Of a stretch of 64,000 nucleotides of DNA, positions 32,794-44,712 are shown piece by piece. This DNA is from Eurosta solidaginis (lineage: Eukaryota; Arthropoda; Insecta; Diptera; Tephritidae): NCBI RefSeq assembly GCF_040869045.1, contig NC_090319.1, positions 346,250,302 to 346,314,301 of the forward strand, given 5' to 3'. Numbering within the stretch: position 1 is the stretch's first letter; the number at the start of each line of letters is the position of its first letter. A program made the translations under genes and the position numbers. A model generated the notes under the pieces. That model saw only the letters and a list, made by a program, of their open reading frames with translations, was not told the DNA's origin and made no database searches.

Positions 32794-33290
32794 TTTAACG
32801 AATTTAGGGAAATTCTGGTTATTTGTACGCCTTCTGCTAACGTTCGAATCGCTAAACTGTTGAATAAATCATTCCAATATTCGGCATTGCAAACCGGTCT
32901 TTATTTAGCTTACTTTGGGAGTAGTACTTCACAATTGTACTTCACAACCCCGTAGCGTATTTAAATCAAAACTGATTAGTTATTACTCAGGTTGCGCTGC
33001 TTTTATACTCCCGGTTTCCTCGTTCGCCCATTTCTCCTAAAGTCTAGTAATTTCGCGAACAGTTGTAGCTCACGCTTGGTTAGTTACCAGCTATATACAT
33101 GTATATCTGTAGTCCACGCCTCTCCCATAACCATATGCGCGTGTATGTGTGAGTAATTACTTCGGCTGATGACTACATACATATTTGTGTGTGTGAGATG
33201 TCTCTTCGTCGCCTGCTACATATGAGTGGCTGCTTTATTGTTGTTGTGCATTTATTTAGTAGCGGCTTAGTGATGCTAATATTCGTCACA
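32794..33290 (-). mobile_element. Solo LTR of Gypsy-type family, 497 bp
   Basis: The minus strand starts TGTGACGAATATTAGCA and ends AAATTCGTTAAAA, matching the other LTRs with a changed last base pair. The flanks are ACAT and GTAT, so the target duplication has decayed or the two sides come from different insertions. Confidence 0.85.
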
Positions 33291-33994
33291 GTATGTTCCT
33301 AGAATTTTAGGATCGGTATAGAACTCCGTATTTTTCAATAAATAATGCTATTAAATCATATTAAATCTTTTTATTTTATTAATTTCGTAGCAGTTTGTTT
33401 TTCTTTATTATTTTTTTGAATTGGCTACGTAAATTTCAAACTGACTGATGCCAAATATACACAGTACGGACTATAGGGGATCAATTATATCCCAATGTGG
33501 ACAAAAGAGATCAATCGCAGACGCCTCTCTTTAGGGATTAATCGTACGATTGTTTCCAGGGTATAAATGTATTTAAGTATGTGTTTGTATGCGTGTACGT
33601 GATTTGGGATATTAAAGCTTTTGTGTTTTGTCTTTTAGCCAGCCGCCTCTGATATATCCAATTAGGCTGTTTGCTCAGGATATTTACAAGTGATTAGGGA
33701 TGTATTTGTGGCGGACTTATAATTTTCATAACAATTACTTTTCTATGCTCAGAAGAAAATTTTATAAGCACAAAGAACTTGCAACGAGTTACCAAACATT
33801 CTAGTTCTTTGCATTTGTTTAAAAACTTTTGTGAGGTTTAATTAACTCTTGTCCACAATCATTGAGTTGCCTACATGTCCGACACATTTCTTACAAAAAC
33901 TTTATTTACTATCTAAACAAAACTGCAGACAAAGTTGTATATATAAATATTATGCGTGAGGACTTATAATTGTAAAATCAATAATGAGGAGTTG
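33291..33994. other. Unassigned DNA
   Basis: Nothing recognisable. Confidence 0.35.
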
Positions 33995-34275
33995 CGAGAA
34001 CAAATTCAAGGGGTTGATTAGCGCCATTCACAGCTTCCGCAACACAATTGTCAACCTCCCTTAAGCGCGGGGAATCCTCTTCCATATATTAAACAGGAGA
34101 GGCTCCGGATACCGCAAGTTCTTAATGGAACTAGATGGTCATTTTAAATCGTTCCCGAGATGATCGGACAAGTACCTAAGTGGTGCTTGTTACTGAACGT
34201 ATCGGAAATTTATCCGGAAAAGGACCATCAACATCGATAACACTCCAATATACAACAACAACAAACGAACAAAAA
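33995..34275 (+). mobile_element. CAA-tailed retroposon, 5'-truncated copy
   Basis: From 'ATTCAAGGGGTTGATTAGCG' it follows the 50609-51033 element through 'AATTGTCAACCTCCC', 'AAATCGTTCCCGAGATG' and 'GGACCATCAACATCGATAAC' to a tail of 'ACAACAACAACAAAC'. The first ~90 bp are missing and it has small deletions. Confidence 0.75.
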
Positions 34276-34319
34276 ATCCGCAATAAGAGCCAAGAAGGAG
34301 TTAATAGACCATCTATCTA

Positions 34320-34900
34320 TGTAAATATATCTATATTGAAGAAAATGAGATAGTTGATGAGCTGGCTCGTAGGAACTCAACGGAAGGAAATGAACGAATA
34401 CCCAGAGTGTAAGTTTTTACGTGAACAAAGCTCATCATAAGCAGAAGAATACCACGGGCTAGGCAATATCAAGAGATACATGGCGAGACTACTCGCAATC
34501 GAATAAGAATAAGGAGTCCACTGAGTAGATCCAGTAACGACATCCATAAACTTATAACGATCTGCATCGATCAGTTGGGCTTTAAGCAAGAAAAGATGGA
34601 TAATAATTACTACAGAAGTTGTAAAGACGTTACTACCACAGAGTCTTTTCGAAATTTTTTATGTTAATGCCCGCCTTTAGCAAGAACTCTTCTAATAACC
34701 TTATGGCCAATAGGTGCTCCACGCAATTTAGTTTTATAAACAACTCAGCTGGTTCTAATAAATATCCGATGTATCATTCAGTAAATTTGGATTTTATGGC
34801 ATCAAAACGGTGTGGTATATCTTCTAAACTGGCCATCAATCAAGTGCTCAGGCGGTCCGAGGAGGGACCTGTCGTTAAAATGCCTATTAACACTTGGTAA
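34320..34900 (+). pseudogene. LOA-like LINE remnant: end of RNase H and C-terminal zinc motif
   Basis: It reads 'NEIVDELARRNSTEGNERI' (the ADELA end of RNase H) near 34340-34395. After frameshifts it reads 'YRSCKDVTTTESFRNFLC' and 'CPPLARTLLITL' near 34610-34690, the C-terminal Cys/His motif of these proteins. Similar motifs occur at 56240-56310. Stops and shifts show decay. Confidence 0.65.
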
Positions 34901-36545
34901 TCTGGTCCATCGGGCGCCTCGAGTTAATTCTAGCTAGGCATCTGCTTTCGGGTTGACTATAAGCGCGGAGAAGACGAGTCTTCTATTGTTTCCTACAAGG
35001 TCTCCAATAGAAATAGGCATAATATATATATAAAACTGCAGGAGAAGCACTAAACAAAATATAAATCTTGAAGAAAAAGTTATTTGTTGAGGAGGCTCAA
35101 TATGGAGGACCGAGTGAGGAAAGCTTGTTGGCAGTGTATGGAAGTAAAGAACTGTTAGTGCTTTCGAGTTCAACGAACACCACCTAAGAACGGCTTGACG
35201 ATCACATCATAAATGTTTGCTTGGCCAAATGCTTATTTACGAACATTCGATATCAGGAATTAGAGAGAGATGGATGTACAATATGGTCGACATTTGCTTT
35301 GTGTATGTTGAGTATGGTCGGTGAAATCTGATATTGTCGTCGATGACATCCACGTCGATGGCATTACGCTACCGACTATCTTGCATCTAAAAATACTGGA
35401 CGAGGCATTCGATCAGGTTCTACAATTTGGCGAGAATGCAGCCGCAATTAAGAAACGCCTATAAACACTGTTTGCCAAATCACTGCCGAGGGGCAACCCC
35501 GCTTAGAAAAACTTTCTTCTAATTGAAAAAATTTCTTTCTAAATAGTTTTTTTTTTGTTGCTTTGCCTAGGCATTGAAGCTAGGATCTTCGTCGTGGTAA
35601 GCGGAGCACGCTACTACCACACCACGGCGGACGCGAGAATACAACCCATAAAGGAGAGAAATGTAATGCTGAACAAACAGTTTCGGTCGAGCACCAAGAA
35701 ACCAGATTGAAAATGCCCCTCCTCCCAAAAACTTAAGAAGTAATCTCCGTTAGCACGGAAGAAGCAATCCGGTACTTAAGAATTTTGCTATATGACAGAA
35801 GGAGCAAAATTAGGCCCTCAGATACATTTATGAAAAGGCGTCGGAATACTGTGGCCAAAATTGCCGGTAAACTCCGTCCTCAAAGAGAAATACCCGAAAC
35901 CTGCAGTTTAGGGAAACAACCTACCCAGGCAAATGCGTGTTACTCTGGCTCAAGTTCGATACACATACTGCTCTAGGTTAAACTCTTACTTTTACAGAAT
36001 CAAGCCTGACATACCAATGTATGACCCGCTGTAGTGTGTCTTCACATGATACCAACCATCTTTTCAATGGCAAGGTGGAACCTACGCGTGCTAGAGGCCT
36101 TATCTCTCTGGTCCTAACTTCCGTTGGAGGACATTGTTGTTTTTGTTCTAGCGATAAGAATACTCCTCGAAGGTTCTGGAGTGTTTTCGATGTTGATGGC
36201 TCTTTGTCGTATATTGATCCGGCACGTTCTGCTAATAACCACCATTAAGGTACAAGCCCGACCATCTTGAGGGCGATCTCATGTGACCACATTGAATCTT
36301 CTAGGCCATCCCGATCCACACCGTCTACTTCCGCCAGAAACTTTAGTTCGCCAGAGCCTTGGCTGCTAAAGGAAGATGATTCGTCAAAGGTAGGTGAGGC
36401 TGACAATTGGGTTTGAGAAGCTATAAATGGCGCTGGCAACCACTTGAAGAAGTTTCGATACACAACCCCTCGCGTCTCACGACTGACTCACCTGCAGAGG
36501 GGGAGTGGTGGCATCTATCGGACGAGGCGAAGCACAGCTACAACA
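34900..36545 (+). pseudogene. Jockey-like LINE remnant split by a SINE
   Basis: Pieces of a Jockey-type ORF2 appear in order. 'LTISAEKTSLLLFPTR' lies near 34950-35000. 'DDIHVDGITLPTI' and 'FDQVLQFGENAAAIKKRL' at about 35345-35463 are from the thumb. After the SINE come 'NVMLNKQFRSST' (35665 on) and 'LNSYFYRIKPDI' near 35975. The 3' end is 'GCGAAGCACAGCTACAACAAC', matching the intact 3' end of the insertion at 37621-37900. Many stops and shifts make it non-functional. Confidence 0.65.
35466..35634 (-). mobile_element. tRNA-derived SINE, copy 8, head half only
   Basis: The minus strand has the tRNA-like head (CGTCCGCCGTGGTGTGGTAG) and the body up to 'TTTGGCAAACAG', then breaks off. It interrupts the Jockey-like remnant. 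Confidence 0.8.
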
Positions 36546-37074
36546 ACCAGAGAAAGTACTTTGCGCGGGAGAATGTCAATTGATATTTTTGTTTGGCGAT
36601 GGTGAGCCTTCTCGAAGGTATAATATGTCAAGTTCTTATTCGTACTATGTTCAGGCTGCTATCGCACAAAGGTGAAAACTTTTGTTATCATATGAATATG
36701 TACGCATATAATATCTCTAACGGTTGCGGTCAGATCAAATATAATATTCACACCTGTTGACATGTTCACTCCAATGAATTCTGAATATTATCTATACCAC
36801 ATTGATTTGTTTACAATGTTACAAATGTCAACCGCATCAATGAGCTATCAACACTTCATGGTCAAGTGGTGGTGGCAATGCTTTGCCATTCAGTCGGCGT
36901 GTTGATAGCTCTTTCGAGGGTGGGTCATACAGTTGATATGATTGTCAAAAGCGTCGAGCGCTAAGCTTATGTACGTGTATACATACATATACACGTGTTA
37001 CCAATCAACCCAACATCTAACAAACGCACCAGCACGGCGTAAACTGACACACCAAGCAATAATAATAACTTTTG
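36546..37074. other. Unassigned DNA
   Basis: No gene seen. A small palindrome of TACGTGTATAC/GTATA…ACACGTG type lies near 36972-37000. Confidence 0.4.
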
Positions 37075-37598
37075 CAAGTAAGGAAGTCTAAGTTCGGGTG
37101 AAACCGAACATTATATACCTAGCTGTACTCTTGAAATGCTGTTGTTGTTTGTTTTGTGTGCTTAATAGTGTTAAAAGGCTGCGCAATAATACACATATGT
37201 ACATATGGTTCTATTCTGAACTAATTTTTCTTTGAGTTATGGCTCCCGAAACATAAAAAATTAAATTAGTCATAAAAGGGGCGGTGCCGCGCCCATTTTT
37301 TTTATATTTGAATTTTTTCCTATTTATTGTTATAAATCCACTAGGGAAATGAAATACCATTGATATAAAGCTCTTTTTTGTGAAGATATAACTTATTTTA
37401 TTCGTCCACGACCCTTTTAAAAATCTTTTATATAAAACTAAAGTAAAATAGATTTTATCACAACGCCCATTTTAAAATTTCTTTCCAAATTTTTATTAAG
37501 AGTCTCAATATCAGTCCACACGTCAAGCTTCAACATTCTAGGTGTATTATTTACTAAATAATCAGGTTCTCTGTATTTTCCATAATGTTATATATATA

Positions 37599-38683
37599 AC
37601 AAGTAAGGACGGGACTGTCTCAACTTCGTTCTGGAGACTGTAACAGGTTAAACTCTTACCTATCCAGAATCAACCCCGACATACAAAATGTATGCCCCGC
37701 TTGCAATGTGTCCCCACATGACACCAACCAACTCTTCAATTGTAATGTGGAACCAACGCCTCTAACACCCCTTTCCTTATGGTCCACCCCTGTTGAAACG
37801 GCAAGTTTCCTTGGACTCCCGTTAGAGGATATTGATGACAATTTGTGATCGGTCGCGACTATTAGGTGGGGCGAGCATTGCTACAACAACAACCACAACA
37901 ACGGGACTGTCTTCGGCTGTGCCGGCGACTTCATACCTTTCATGAATGGGGCTGAACAATAATCTTATCCCGTTCGTAATCTGCAAATAATCGGATGAAT
38001 AAGATAAGAAATATATAGTGAACAGATGTACATACCTAAACGATTTTTAAGATAAATATAAAATAAAAAATGGCAAAAAACCCCCTTATCTGAACGATCG
38101 GTTGTATGGGATATATATTATATATTCCGATCGAAATGATTTTTTCATGAAATCTTCTATTATATATTAGAATAAATATCACCAAGTTTAACGTTTTTAT
38201 ATTGGAAATTAAGGGAGAAATGGTTAAAAATCTTTCTATCTGAACGATCGGTTGTATGGGCTATATACTATATATAGCTCCGATCAAAGTGATTTTTTCA
38301 GGATATCTTTTATGATATATTAAAATATATATCACCGAGTTTCACGTTTATACTTTCTAAATTGCGGCAGAAATTACCAAAATCGTCTTATCTGAACGAT
38401 CGGTTGTATGGGAGATATATGTTATAGTAGTCTGATTCTACCGGATCCGACAAATGTCTAATATAATACAAAAATGCAAATTTCATTGAGATATCTCAAA
38501 ATTTGAGGGACTAATTTGCGTTCAAACAGACAGACGGACGGACAGACGGACATGGCTATATCAACTCAGTTCGTCGCCCTGATCAATTCGGTATACTTAA
38601 TGGTGAGTCTATCTTCTATATTTCTCAACGTTACAAATATCGGACCAAAGTTAATATACCATTCCATGTTCATGAAAGGTATA
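37599..38683 (+). mobile_element. Second 'ACAAGTAAGG' family with three ~150-bp internal repeats
   Basis: It starts ACAAGTAAGGACGGGACTGT and ends near 'TCATGAAAGGTATAAA', with 'CAGACAGACGGACGGACAGA' near the 3' part. Inside, the block 'TATCTGAACGATCGGTTGTA' occurs three times (about 38085, 38240 and 38390), giving tandem units of about 150 bp. It shares the first ten bases with its host family but differs after that. A LINE end (37621-37900) is inserted near its start. Confidence 0.75.
37621..37900 (+). mobile_element. 5'-truncated Jockey-like LINE end, 12-bp duplication, frame still open
   Basis: ACGGGACTGTCT occurs directly before (37609-37620) and after (37901-37912), a target-primed insertion footprint. 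The insert is 280 bp. It has one uninterrupted frame of 75 codons (37621-37848), 'QLRSGDCNRLNSYLSRINPD' then 'CPACNVSPHDTNQLFNC'. This is the C-terminal Cys/His end of Jockey-type ORF2, followed by a short 3' UTR and a CAACAACAAC tail. The open frame and exact duplication point to a recent insertion. Confidence 0.88.
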
Positions 38684-38974
38684 AAAAGTGGGCGTGGTTA
38701 TCATCCGATTTCGCTCATTTTCAATACCAATCTATTCTGGGTCCAGATAAGCTCGTGTACCGAATTTGGTGAAGATATCTCAATATTTACTCAAATTATC
38801 GTGTTAACGGGCAGACGGACGGACGGACGGACATGGCCAATCAATTTTTTTTTCGATACTGATGATTTTGATATATGGAAGTTTGTATCTATCTCGATTC
38901 TTTTATACCTGTACAACCAACCGTTATCCAATCAAAGTTATAGTACCCTTTGTACAAGTACAGCTGGGTATAAA

Positions 38975-39732
38975 AACATGTACATATGTATGTACATATT
39001 TGTACATCTAAATGTGCATGAGCATTAAGTCTCTTAGTAAGCATTGAAACGCCAGAGCTCCAAAGCACCAATGCATTCGATATTTTAGTGTTTGTGCCTA
39101 GAAAACCACTCAAGTGCATGACATTGTTCTCCTTGTGTAGTGGTAAGTACGAGAATTGTTATTGCTCTTGCAACAGTTAGCAGTTACTTGGCTCAGTTGT
39201 TGTTGTTTTCGGTTTTGTCATTATCATGCGTGTGTGTCTTAACACTCAACACTCTGCGCTCCAATTCAGGTGTGGGTCATTTGTTCATTTGGTTAGTCAG
39301 ACGTTGTAGTAAAAGAGCCTAAACACTGTGTCTACCTGAAATTGAATGCACGCACACGTAAGCACACAGACACTCATGCATATGTTATACAAGAAACCAC
39401 AACAACAACTTTAGTAGATAATTTGCGTCGCTTGCCACTAATTGTCTGTGAAATTTTAGTGTGAATGCACATTTCACTAAGCCGCTGTCGCCACACAAAA
39501 CCCAGAAATGCAATTTTCGCCATAGCATCAGTTGTCATAATGACATTGACAATTGTGGTTTAGCGTTGGTGCTTGGTGAAAACTGGTTAATCGGTGCGGT
39601 CTTGCTCAATTTTGTTATATAATGAAATTGGAGAATTGTTGTTTGTGATCAATCAGATATGAGAGTGTTTTTCTGTATACATATTCATGCCAAATTAACT
39701 AATTTCTAAAATTAAATTTATTATGTCTGTTA
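38975..39732. other. Unassigned DNA
   Basis: No gene is recognised. The 60-codon frame at 39140-39322 looks hydrophobic but has no supporting context. Confidence 0.4.
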
Positions 39733-39909
39733 CGGGCAGAGGGTGTATCAGCCTAATTAAATTTTATAGTATCAAACTTTACGATGCACATTAACAAACA
39801 CAAATTAATAAAATACTTGGCGACGCTCGAATTGTTTTTGTGTATTATATTTATGCAGCACAATATTACACAAAACTCATAGTGTGCATTGAAATAGACA
39901 AAACAGGCC

Positions 39910-40985
39910 ACTTATTGGGCATTATACTCGATTCCCAATTAAGCTGGAGAAGGAACATTGAGGTGAGATGAAAGAAAGCTCAAGCAGCATACTACACCTG
40001 CAAAATGGCTTTTGGGCGGAACTGGGGACTGACACCACATGTCATTCATGGCATGTACAGCACAGTCATTCGAGCTAAGATATGGAGCTCTGGTCTGGTG
40101 GAAGGCCTTATTCAAAAAGAGTAATCAACAGAGTATCGGGAAGGTACAAAGGAGGCTTAACGCCTCTACAAGTTTTAGTCCACTAAGAGAATACAATATG
40201 TGTAAAACAGCTAAGCACGGACACGCGACGATTCTGGACGATAGGACGAAAGGACAATTGAACGAAATAATAACCGACCTATCATTCAAAACCGACCACA
40301 TCACAGGGGTTTTGGACTTCGAGGTTCAGAACATACGATATCGTTCAAAGGAGGAATGTGAAATAGGCCTAGACTATGGCAGGGGCATCACAATGTACAC
40401 CGACGGCTCGTAAATGGAAAAGGAAACTGGAACTGGAATATACTCAACACTTCTACAGTTAAGCCAATCATTCCGACTTCCTGACGCATGCAGTGTATTC
40501 CAAGCCGAGGTCTATGTCATAGACAGAGCAGCAAAGCTGCTTCAAGATAGTGCGGTCTCTGACACTGACGTAACAATCTTTGTAGACAGCAAATCCCCCT
40601 TAAGGGCATTAGAGTCTAACATGATAAAATCGAATATCGTGCGGAGGTATAGAGCCTCTCTTGCTTCTATAAGTCATCCCAATGTGCACTTTTTCTGGGT
40701 CCCTGGGAACAGCGGTATTGAAGGGAATGAACTCGCGGATGAGATGGCTGGGAAAGGTTCCGTTTTAGACATATGTGGAGTGGAGAGCTCCGCCCGACCA
40801 CCGATGAGTCATCTCCTGGGGAGAATCGAGGAATATACGAACAGGGCAACGGATTTGCTATGGATCAAAAGGGTTGACTGCGAAGTCGCAAGGTCCTTAT
40901 GGCCATGATTGGATAGGAAGGGCACCAGCTTCTCAAACAAAATAACTACAAAGATCCTGGAATATAATTTTTCCACTCGTATTTG
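39910..40985 (+). pseudogene. LOA-like LINE fragment: reverse transcriptase end and RNase H
   Basis: It starts mid-protein with 'LLGIILDSQLSW', then 'MAFGRNWGLTPHVIHGMYS' (thumb). Around 40085-40120 'YGALVWWKALF' appears after a frameshift. RNase H follows: 'MYTDGS' (first Asp), then an in-frame TAA at 40411-40413, then 'ACSVFQAEVYVID' (Glu), 'VTIFVDSKSPLRAL' (Asp) and 'FFWVPGNSGIEGNELADEM'. Nearly all catalytic blocks are readable, so decay is moderate. It ends without a recognisable 3' tail near 40985. Confidence 0.8.
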
Positions 40986-41039
40986 AGAAAAAAGATGGGG
41001 AAATGGGATAGGTATTTTAAATTGAAAATTAGTGATATC

Positions 41040-41400
41040 TATTTAAAGAAAGCCTTATATTTTTGGAATTCTGTGAAGTTACCCACGTACCAAATGTCAA
41101 GCAAATCGCTCCCACTTCCCGGAAAAAAGGTTTTTTTTAATATTAACTTAAACAAAGAGCTACCCGTGTACAAACTCTCAAAAAATCACTGGATAAATAT
41201 TTTTTTATGGAATAGGTCTTTGGTCCACTTTTCGGAAAAAAGGTTTCGTAATATTAACTTATACCAAATTCCTAGGAAATCGCTTAATAAATAAATTTTT
41301 TTGGAATAAGAGGGTCCCTGATCCACTTCCCAAAAAAAGTTCATCAAATATTAACCGTACCAAATTCCAACCCAATCGGTAAACAAATAAACCTTCGCCA
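41040..41400 (+). repeat. Degenerate ~100-115 bp tandem repeat
   Basis: The segments 'CCACTTCCCGGAAAAAAGG', 'CCACTTTTCGGAAAAAAGG' and 'CCACTTCCCAAAAAAAG' (about 41110, 41228 and 41318) are each followed by 'AATATTAAC' and 'TACCAAATTCC'-like words. This gives about three decayed units. Confidence 0.6.
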
Positions 41401-41692
41401 TTCAAACTAAAATTCTTGCCCTGACTGATTCCGTAGTGAAACACAAAACTCCTTCGGAGTGTGCTTAAGTTGTGGCGGAATTCGTGCATGCACACTAAGT
41501 TGCCTGTTTTGTGTATTTCAATGCACACAAAAAGGTTTGTGTAGTATTGTTCCGCAAAATTAGAATACACAAAAACACTTCGAGCTTCGCCAAGCATTTT
41601 ATTGTTTTGTGTTTATAGTGTGCATCGTAAAGTCCAATACTATACAATTGAATTCTGCAGTCTTGTAAGGATACACACTCTGGTTCCCGGGC

Positions 41693-43110
41693 ATTAGAAA
41701 AACATTAAAACTTAGATTGGATACGTCAGCTACATTAAAGTGACGTAAAAAATAAAAAAATTCTTCTTTACAAAAAATGTACATACCTTAATCGCTCTGA
41801 GTAATCTGAAGACTTAAAAAAACTGCAAGAACTTCCAAATGAGTGAAAACCGTTACCTCCAAAATATTTTCGATAGAGAATCGACCAAATCCATAAAAAT
41901 TTAAAAAAGCCCAAAAAGTATACAAAATCAAGAAATTCTGGCACAAACTGATGAAATTGCCGAAAAATGATGGAGCTCGTGAAAACCTATAAAGAATTTT
42001 TTGTGAAAGAACAGCTAAGATAAAAATAGTTTACATCGCGGTATATAGTGAAGAAGGTTTCTTATAATTTATATTGGGAATAAATATTGATATAACGATA
42101 AAAGTAAAAACACCAATAAAAGCCAAGTCACTAAGAAAACAGAAATATATGTAACGTTCTGTGAAATAAATAAAAGCGGAAAATGTTAAAAAATTCATGA
42201 AAGTCATAAATGCGTTAAAAGATATTTCTCTCACGTAAGATTTTAACATATCCGCAATCTATTCCTCAGGAAAAGCTTGGTCAGCTTTTGAAACAAATGA
42301 TTAAACAGTGTTGCAAAAAAAGTGAAAAATCTGGGAAGTCACATTTCCTTAATGATTCAAAAAACAATCCCGATGTTATCCTCAGTAAAATCCTATGATA
42401 ACAAAATATTCCAGCAGAGAATCCAAAAATTATACTGAAAGCAAAAGTGAAATGATCCTACAACGATTCCGAAAAAAAGTGATCTCGAACTCGTTTCAAA
42501 TTAATCACGAAATAAGCACGAAAAGTTCCGGAAAGTGATACCGATATTTTGGGTATGGTTCCGAAATCAACCGAATATAGTCACGAACTGATTTAGAAAT
42601 AGACCTTCCATAATCAAAACACCTCCCGAAGTTGCCAACAGAACTATCCTAAAAGTTTAAAAAATATTCTCGAAATAACGCAGAAATTAACAACAAATAG
42701 AATATTGAATTAAATCAAAAACAATCCTGAAATCATGCCACAAAAATCCCGAAAGGGTTTCAAAATAGCTCCAAAATTATAGAAAAATAGGGCCGAAAAT
42801 ACTAAGATAAGGTCTAGAATTGATCTTGGGACATTTCCTAAGCAAATTAATAAAACAAATCTCTGAAATGATCAAATCAGAGGCAAGTCTCTTAAAAATT
42901 GATCGCAAGACCCCGCTCCCCTATCGTACTTCCTTTACTCTTTTTGTCATATACATTGCAGCTCATTTGGCCTTTGAAATTAAATTAAAAATCTATCGAA
43001 AGGTTCCAGATCTCGTATGATTTGTTTTATTTATTTTTTTTATCTCGAACAGTGCGTCATCCAGCGGAATTTTTTTCTTCTTTCTTGCATTGCTGTGGTC
43101 TTCAGAATTA
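41693..43110. other. Unassigned A-rich DNA with short 'CCGAAA' words
   Basis: Between about 42440 and 42830 words such as TCCGAAA, CTCGAAA, TCCCGAAA and CACGAAA recur irregularly every 20-40 bp, suggesting a decayed short-period repeat. The rest is featureless. No gene seen. Confidence 0.45.
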
Positions 43111-43432
43111 TGTGTGTGGTTGCAGCGTGCTCCGCCTACCACACCGGGGGTGCTGGTTTCATCTCCCGGGAAAAGTAACAGTTTTTTCAATTAAAAAAAA
43201 AGTTTTTCTGAACGGGGTCGCCACTCGGAAATGATTTGGAAAATACTCCGGGTGTATTTCTGCCATGAAAAGCTTCTCAGTGAAAACTCATTTGCCTTGA
43301 AGAAGCCGTTCGGAGTCGGCATAAAACACGTATGTATGTCCTGCCCCGCTAATTTGTAGGAAAAATTCAAGGAGCACGACGCAAATTGGAACACAAGCTC
43401 GGCTAAAATCTCTTCGGAGGTAAATCGCATCA
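43111..43432 (+). mobile_element. tRNA-derived SINE, copy 9, near full length
   Basis: It has the head 'GGTTGCAGCGTGCTCCGCC', the body with 'GGGTGTATTTCTGCCATGAA' and the 3' part 'GAGCACGACGCAAATTGGAA' to 'TCTCTTCGGAGGTAAATCGC'. The ATTT tail is lost. Confidence 0.85.
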
Positions 43433-43689
43433 AGTATTCTTTTTAAATATCCAAATAGAGCTCTTAGCTTTTGTCAAACTTTGAGGTCCCTGGGAGCAAA
43501 ATTTGCAAAGTCGGGCGAGTTTTAAAAATTTCTGCGCCACCTGGCGACAAATTTTTGCCACATTTTGCATATCTATGCGTTTTGAAGTATGCCCCAGGTT
43601 TTGATTTCCACTAAAAGTTACGCCCCAGTCCCAATACCGGTGCGCACTGAATACTGCACGCCAAAAAACGTCTTCGTTAAAAAACTATA
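43433..43689. other. Unassigned, with one stray GCGCCACCTGGCGAC core
   Basis: The word at about 43535 resembles the core of the 3690-4760 array. Nothing else recognised. Confidence 0.4.
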
Positions 43690-44712
43690 GTATATATATA
43701 CCATCGCGACAGGACTGGAATACCAGACATCATACGGTACCGGGTGCCATCAATATATTCACGGATGGTTCTAAGCTTGACGGGAAGGTGAGAGCAGGCC
43801 TCTTTTCGCCGGATCTGGGTCTAGAGGTCTCTTTTCGCCTACCAGATTACTGTAGTGTTTACCAAGCGGAAATGCTAGCAATACACAGGGCTGTGAACCA
43901 TCTAGGGTCTATGCCATAGGATGATAAACGGGTGTTTATTTTCTCAGACATCCAGGCCGCATTAAAGGCCCTGGACTCATTCGTCGACAAAGCAAAGTCG
44001 GTCACTGAATGCCGCAGATCTCTTAACGAGATGGCTCAGCACTTCAGTATCAGTTTTATATGGGTACCTGGGCACAGGGATATTGAAGGCAATTGCAGAG
44101 CAGACGAGCTGGCCAGAAGAGGCACCACCGACCATATCCTTCCGGGAAATGATTCGGTAGGCATACCTATGGCCACTTTCAGGCTTCGTGTGAACACAAG
44201 CACTATAAGAATCGCAAATGGACTATGGTCAGCCATATCATCGTGTGAGACATCCAGGCAAACCTGGCTCTTACATGACAAAGGGCACCACAGAAGCGCT
44301 TCTGATTTTAAACAAAGCAGTTCTATCGTCCCTGATAAGGGTTCTAACAGGGCATTGCTTAATAGGCACGCATGGTGCTAGAATGGGGTAACGACCTTCG
44401 ACTATTGTCGCAGCTGCAGATGTACAGGAAGAGAGCGTCCAGCACCTTCTCTGTCACTGTCCAGCGCTTAGTAAGCGTAGGATGGCTATTCTTGGTAAAC
44501 CTTTTCTAAATGACCTCGCTGAGGTCTCTTGCTATGTAGTAAGGGCTCTAGCAAAATTTATAATTACCACGAGGTGGTTTGACCCGCTTTAGGCAGGGTA
44601 GGGGTCCTCTTTGAGACCGTATAGGGTATTACAATGTGCCCACTGGTGGCCTAAGCAGTGAGCTGTTACCATAGTGCCCAGCTCAGCCCTTGCCACCTAA
44701 TCTAACCTAACC
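43690..44712 (+). pseudogene. LOA-like LINE fragment: RNase H, C-terminus and TAACC tail
   Basis: RNase H is readable: 'NIFTDGSKLDG' (43755-43785), 'FRLPDYCSVYQAEMLAIHRA' (43835-43900), a stop at about 43917, 'VFIFSDIQAALKALDSF' and 'ISFIWVPGHRDIEGNCRADE' (43932-44381 open frame). The catalytic Asp, Glu and Asp and the WVPGH block are all present. The C-terminal Cys/His motif follows in other frames ('CRCTG', 'HLLCHCPAL'-like). The copy ends 'CACCTAATCTAACCTAACC', probably its true 3' end. About three frame breaks make it inactive. Confidence 0.8.

Larger units (their letters stand above)
37075..38974 (+). mobile_element. Dispersed 'CAAGTAAGG...GGGTATAA' element carrying a second element
   Basis: It starts 'GCAAGTAAGGAAGTCTAAG' and ends 'GTACAAGTACAGCTGGGTATAA'. 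The internal blocks correspond to 26318-30034 ('TCAGTCCACACGTCAA', 'AAAAAGTGGGCGTGGTTATC', GACGGACGGACGGACATGG). Between TATATATA and AAAAAGTGGGCGTGG it is split by the element at 37599-38683. Confidence 0.75.
39733..41692. mobile_element. Long-TIR DNA element (~150-bp arms) with a LINE inside
   Basis: The left arm (about 39737-39910) and right arm (about 41495-41692) are inverted copies. Shared blocks are 'CAGAGGGTGTATC', 'CTTTACGATGCACA', 'AATAAAATACTTGGCGA', 'TTTTTGTGTATT' and 'TGTGCATTGAAATA', mirrored in order. The outer end CAGAGNGTGTATC resembles hAT ends, but the 8-bp flanks match only partly. The space between holds a LOA-like LINE (39910-40985) and a ~100-bp tandem repeat (41040-41400). 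No transposase is seen. Confidence 0.7.
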
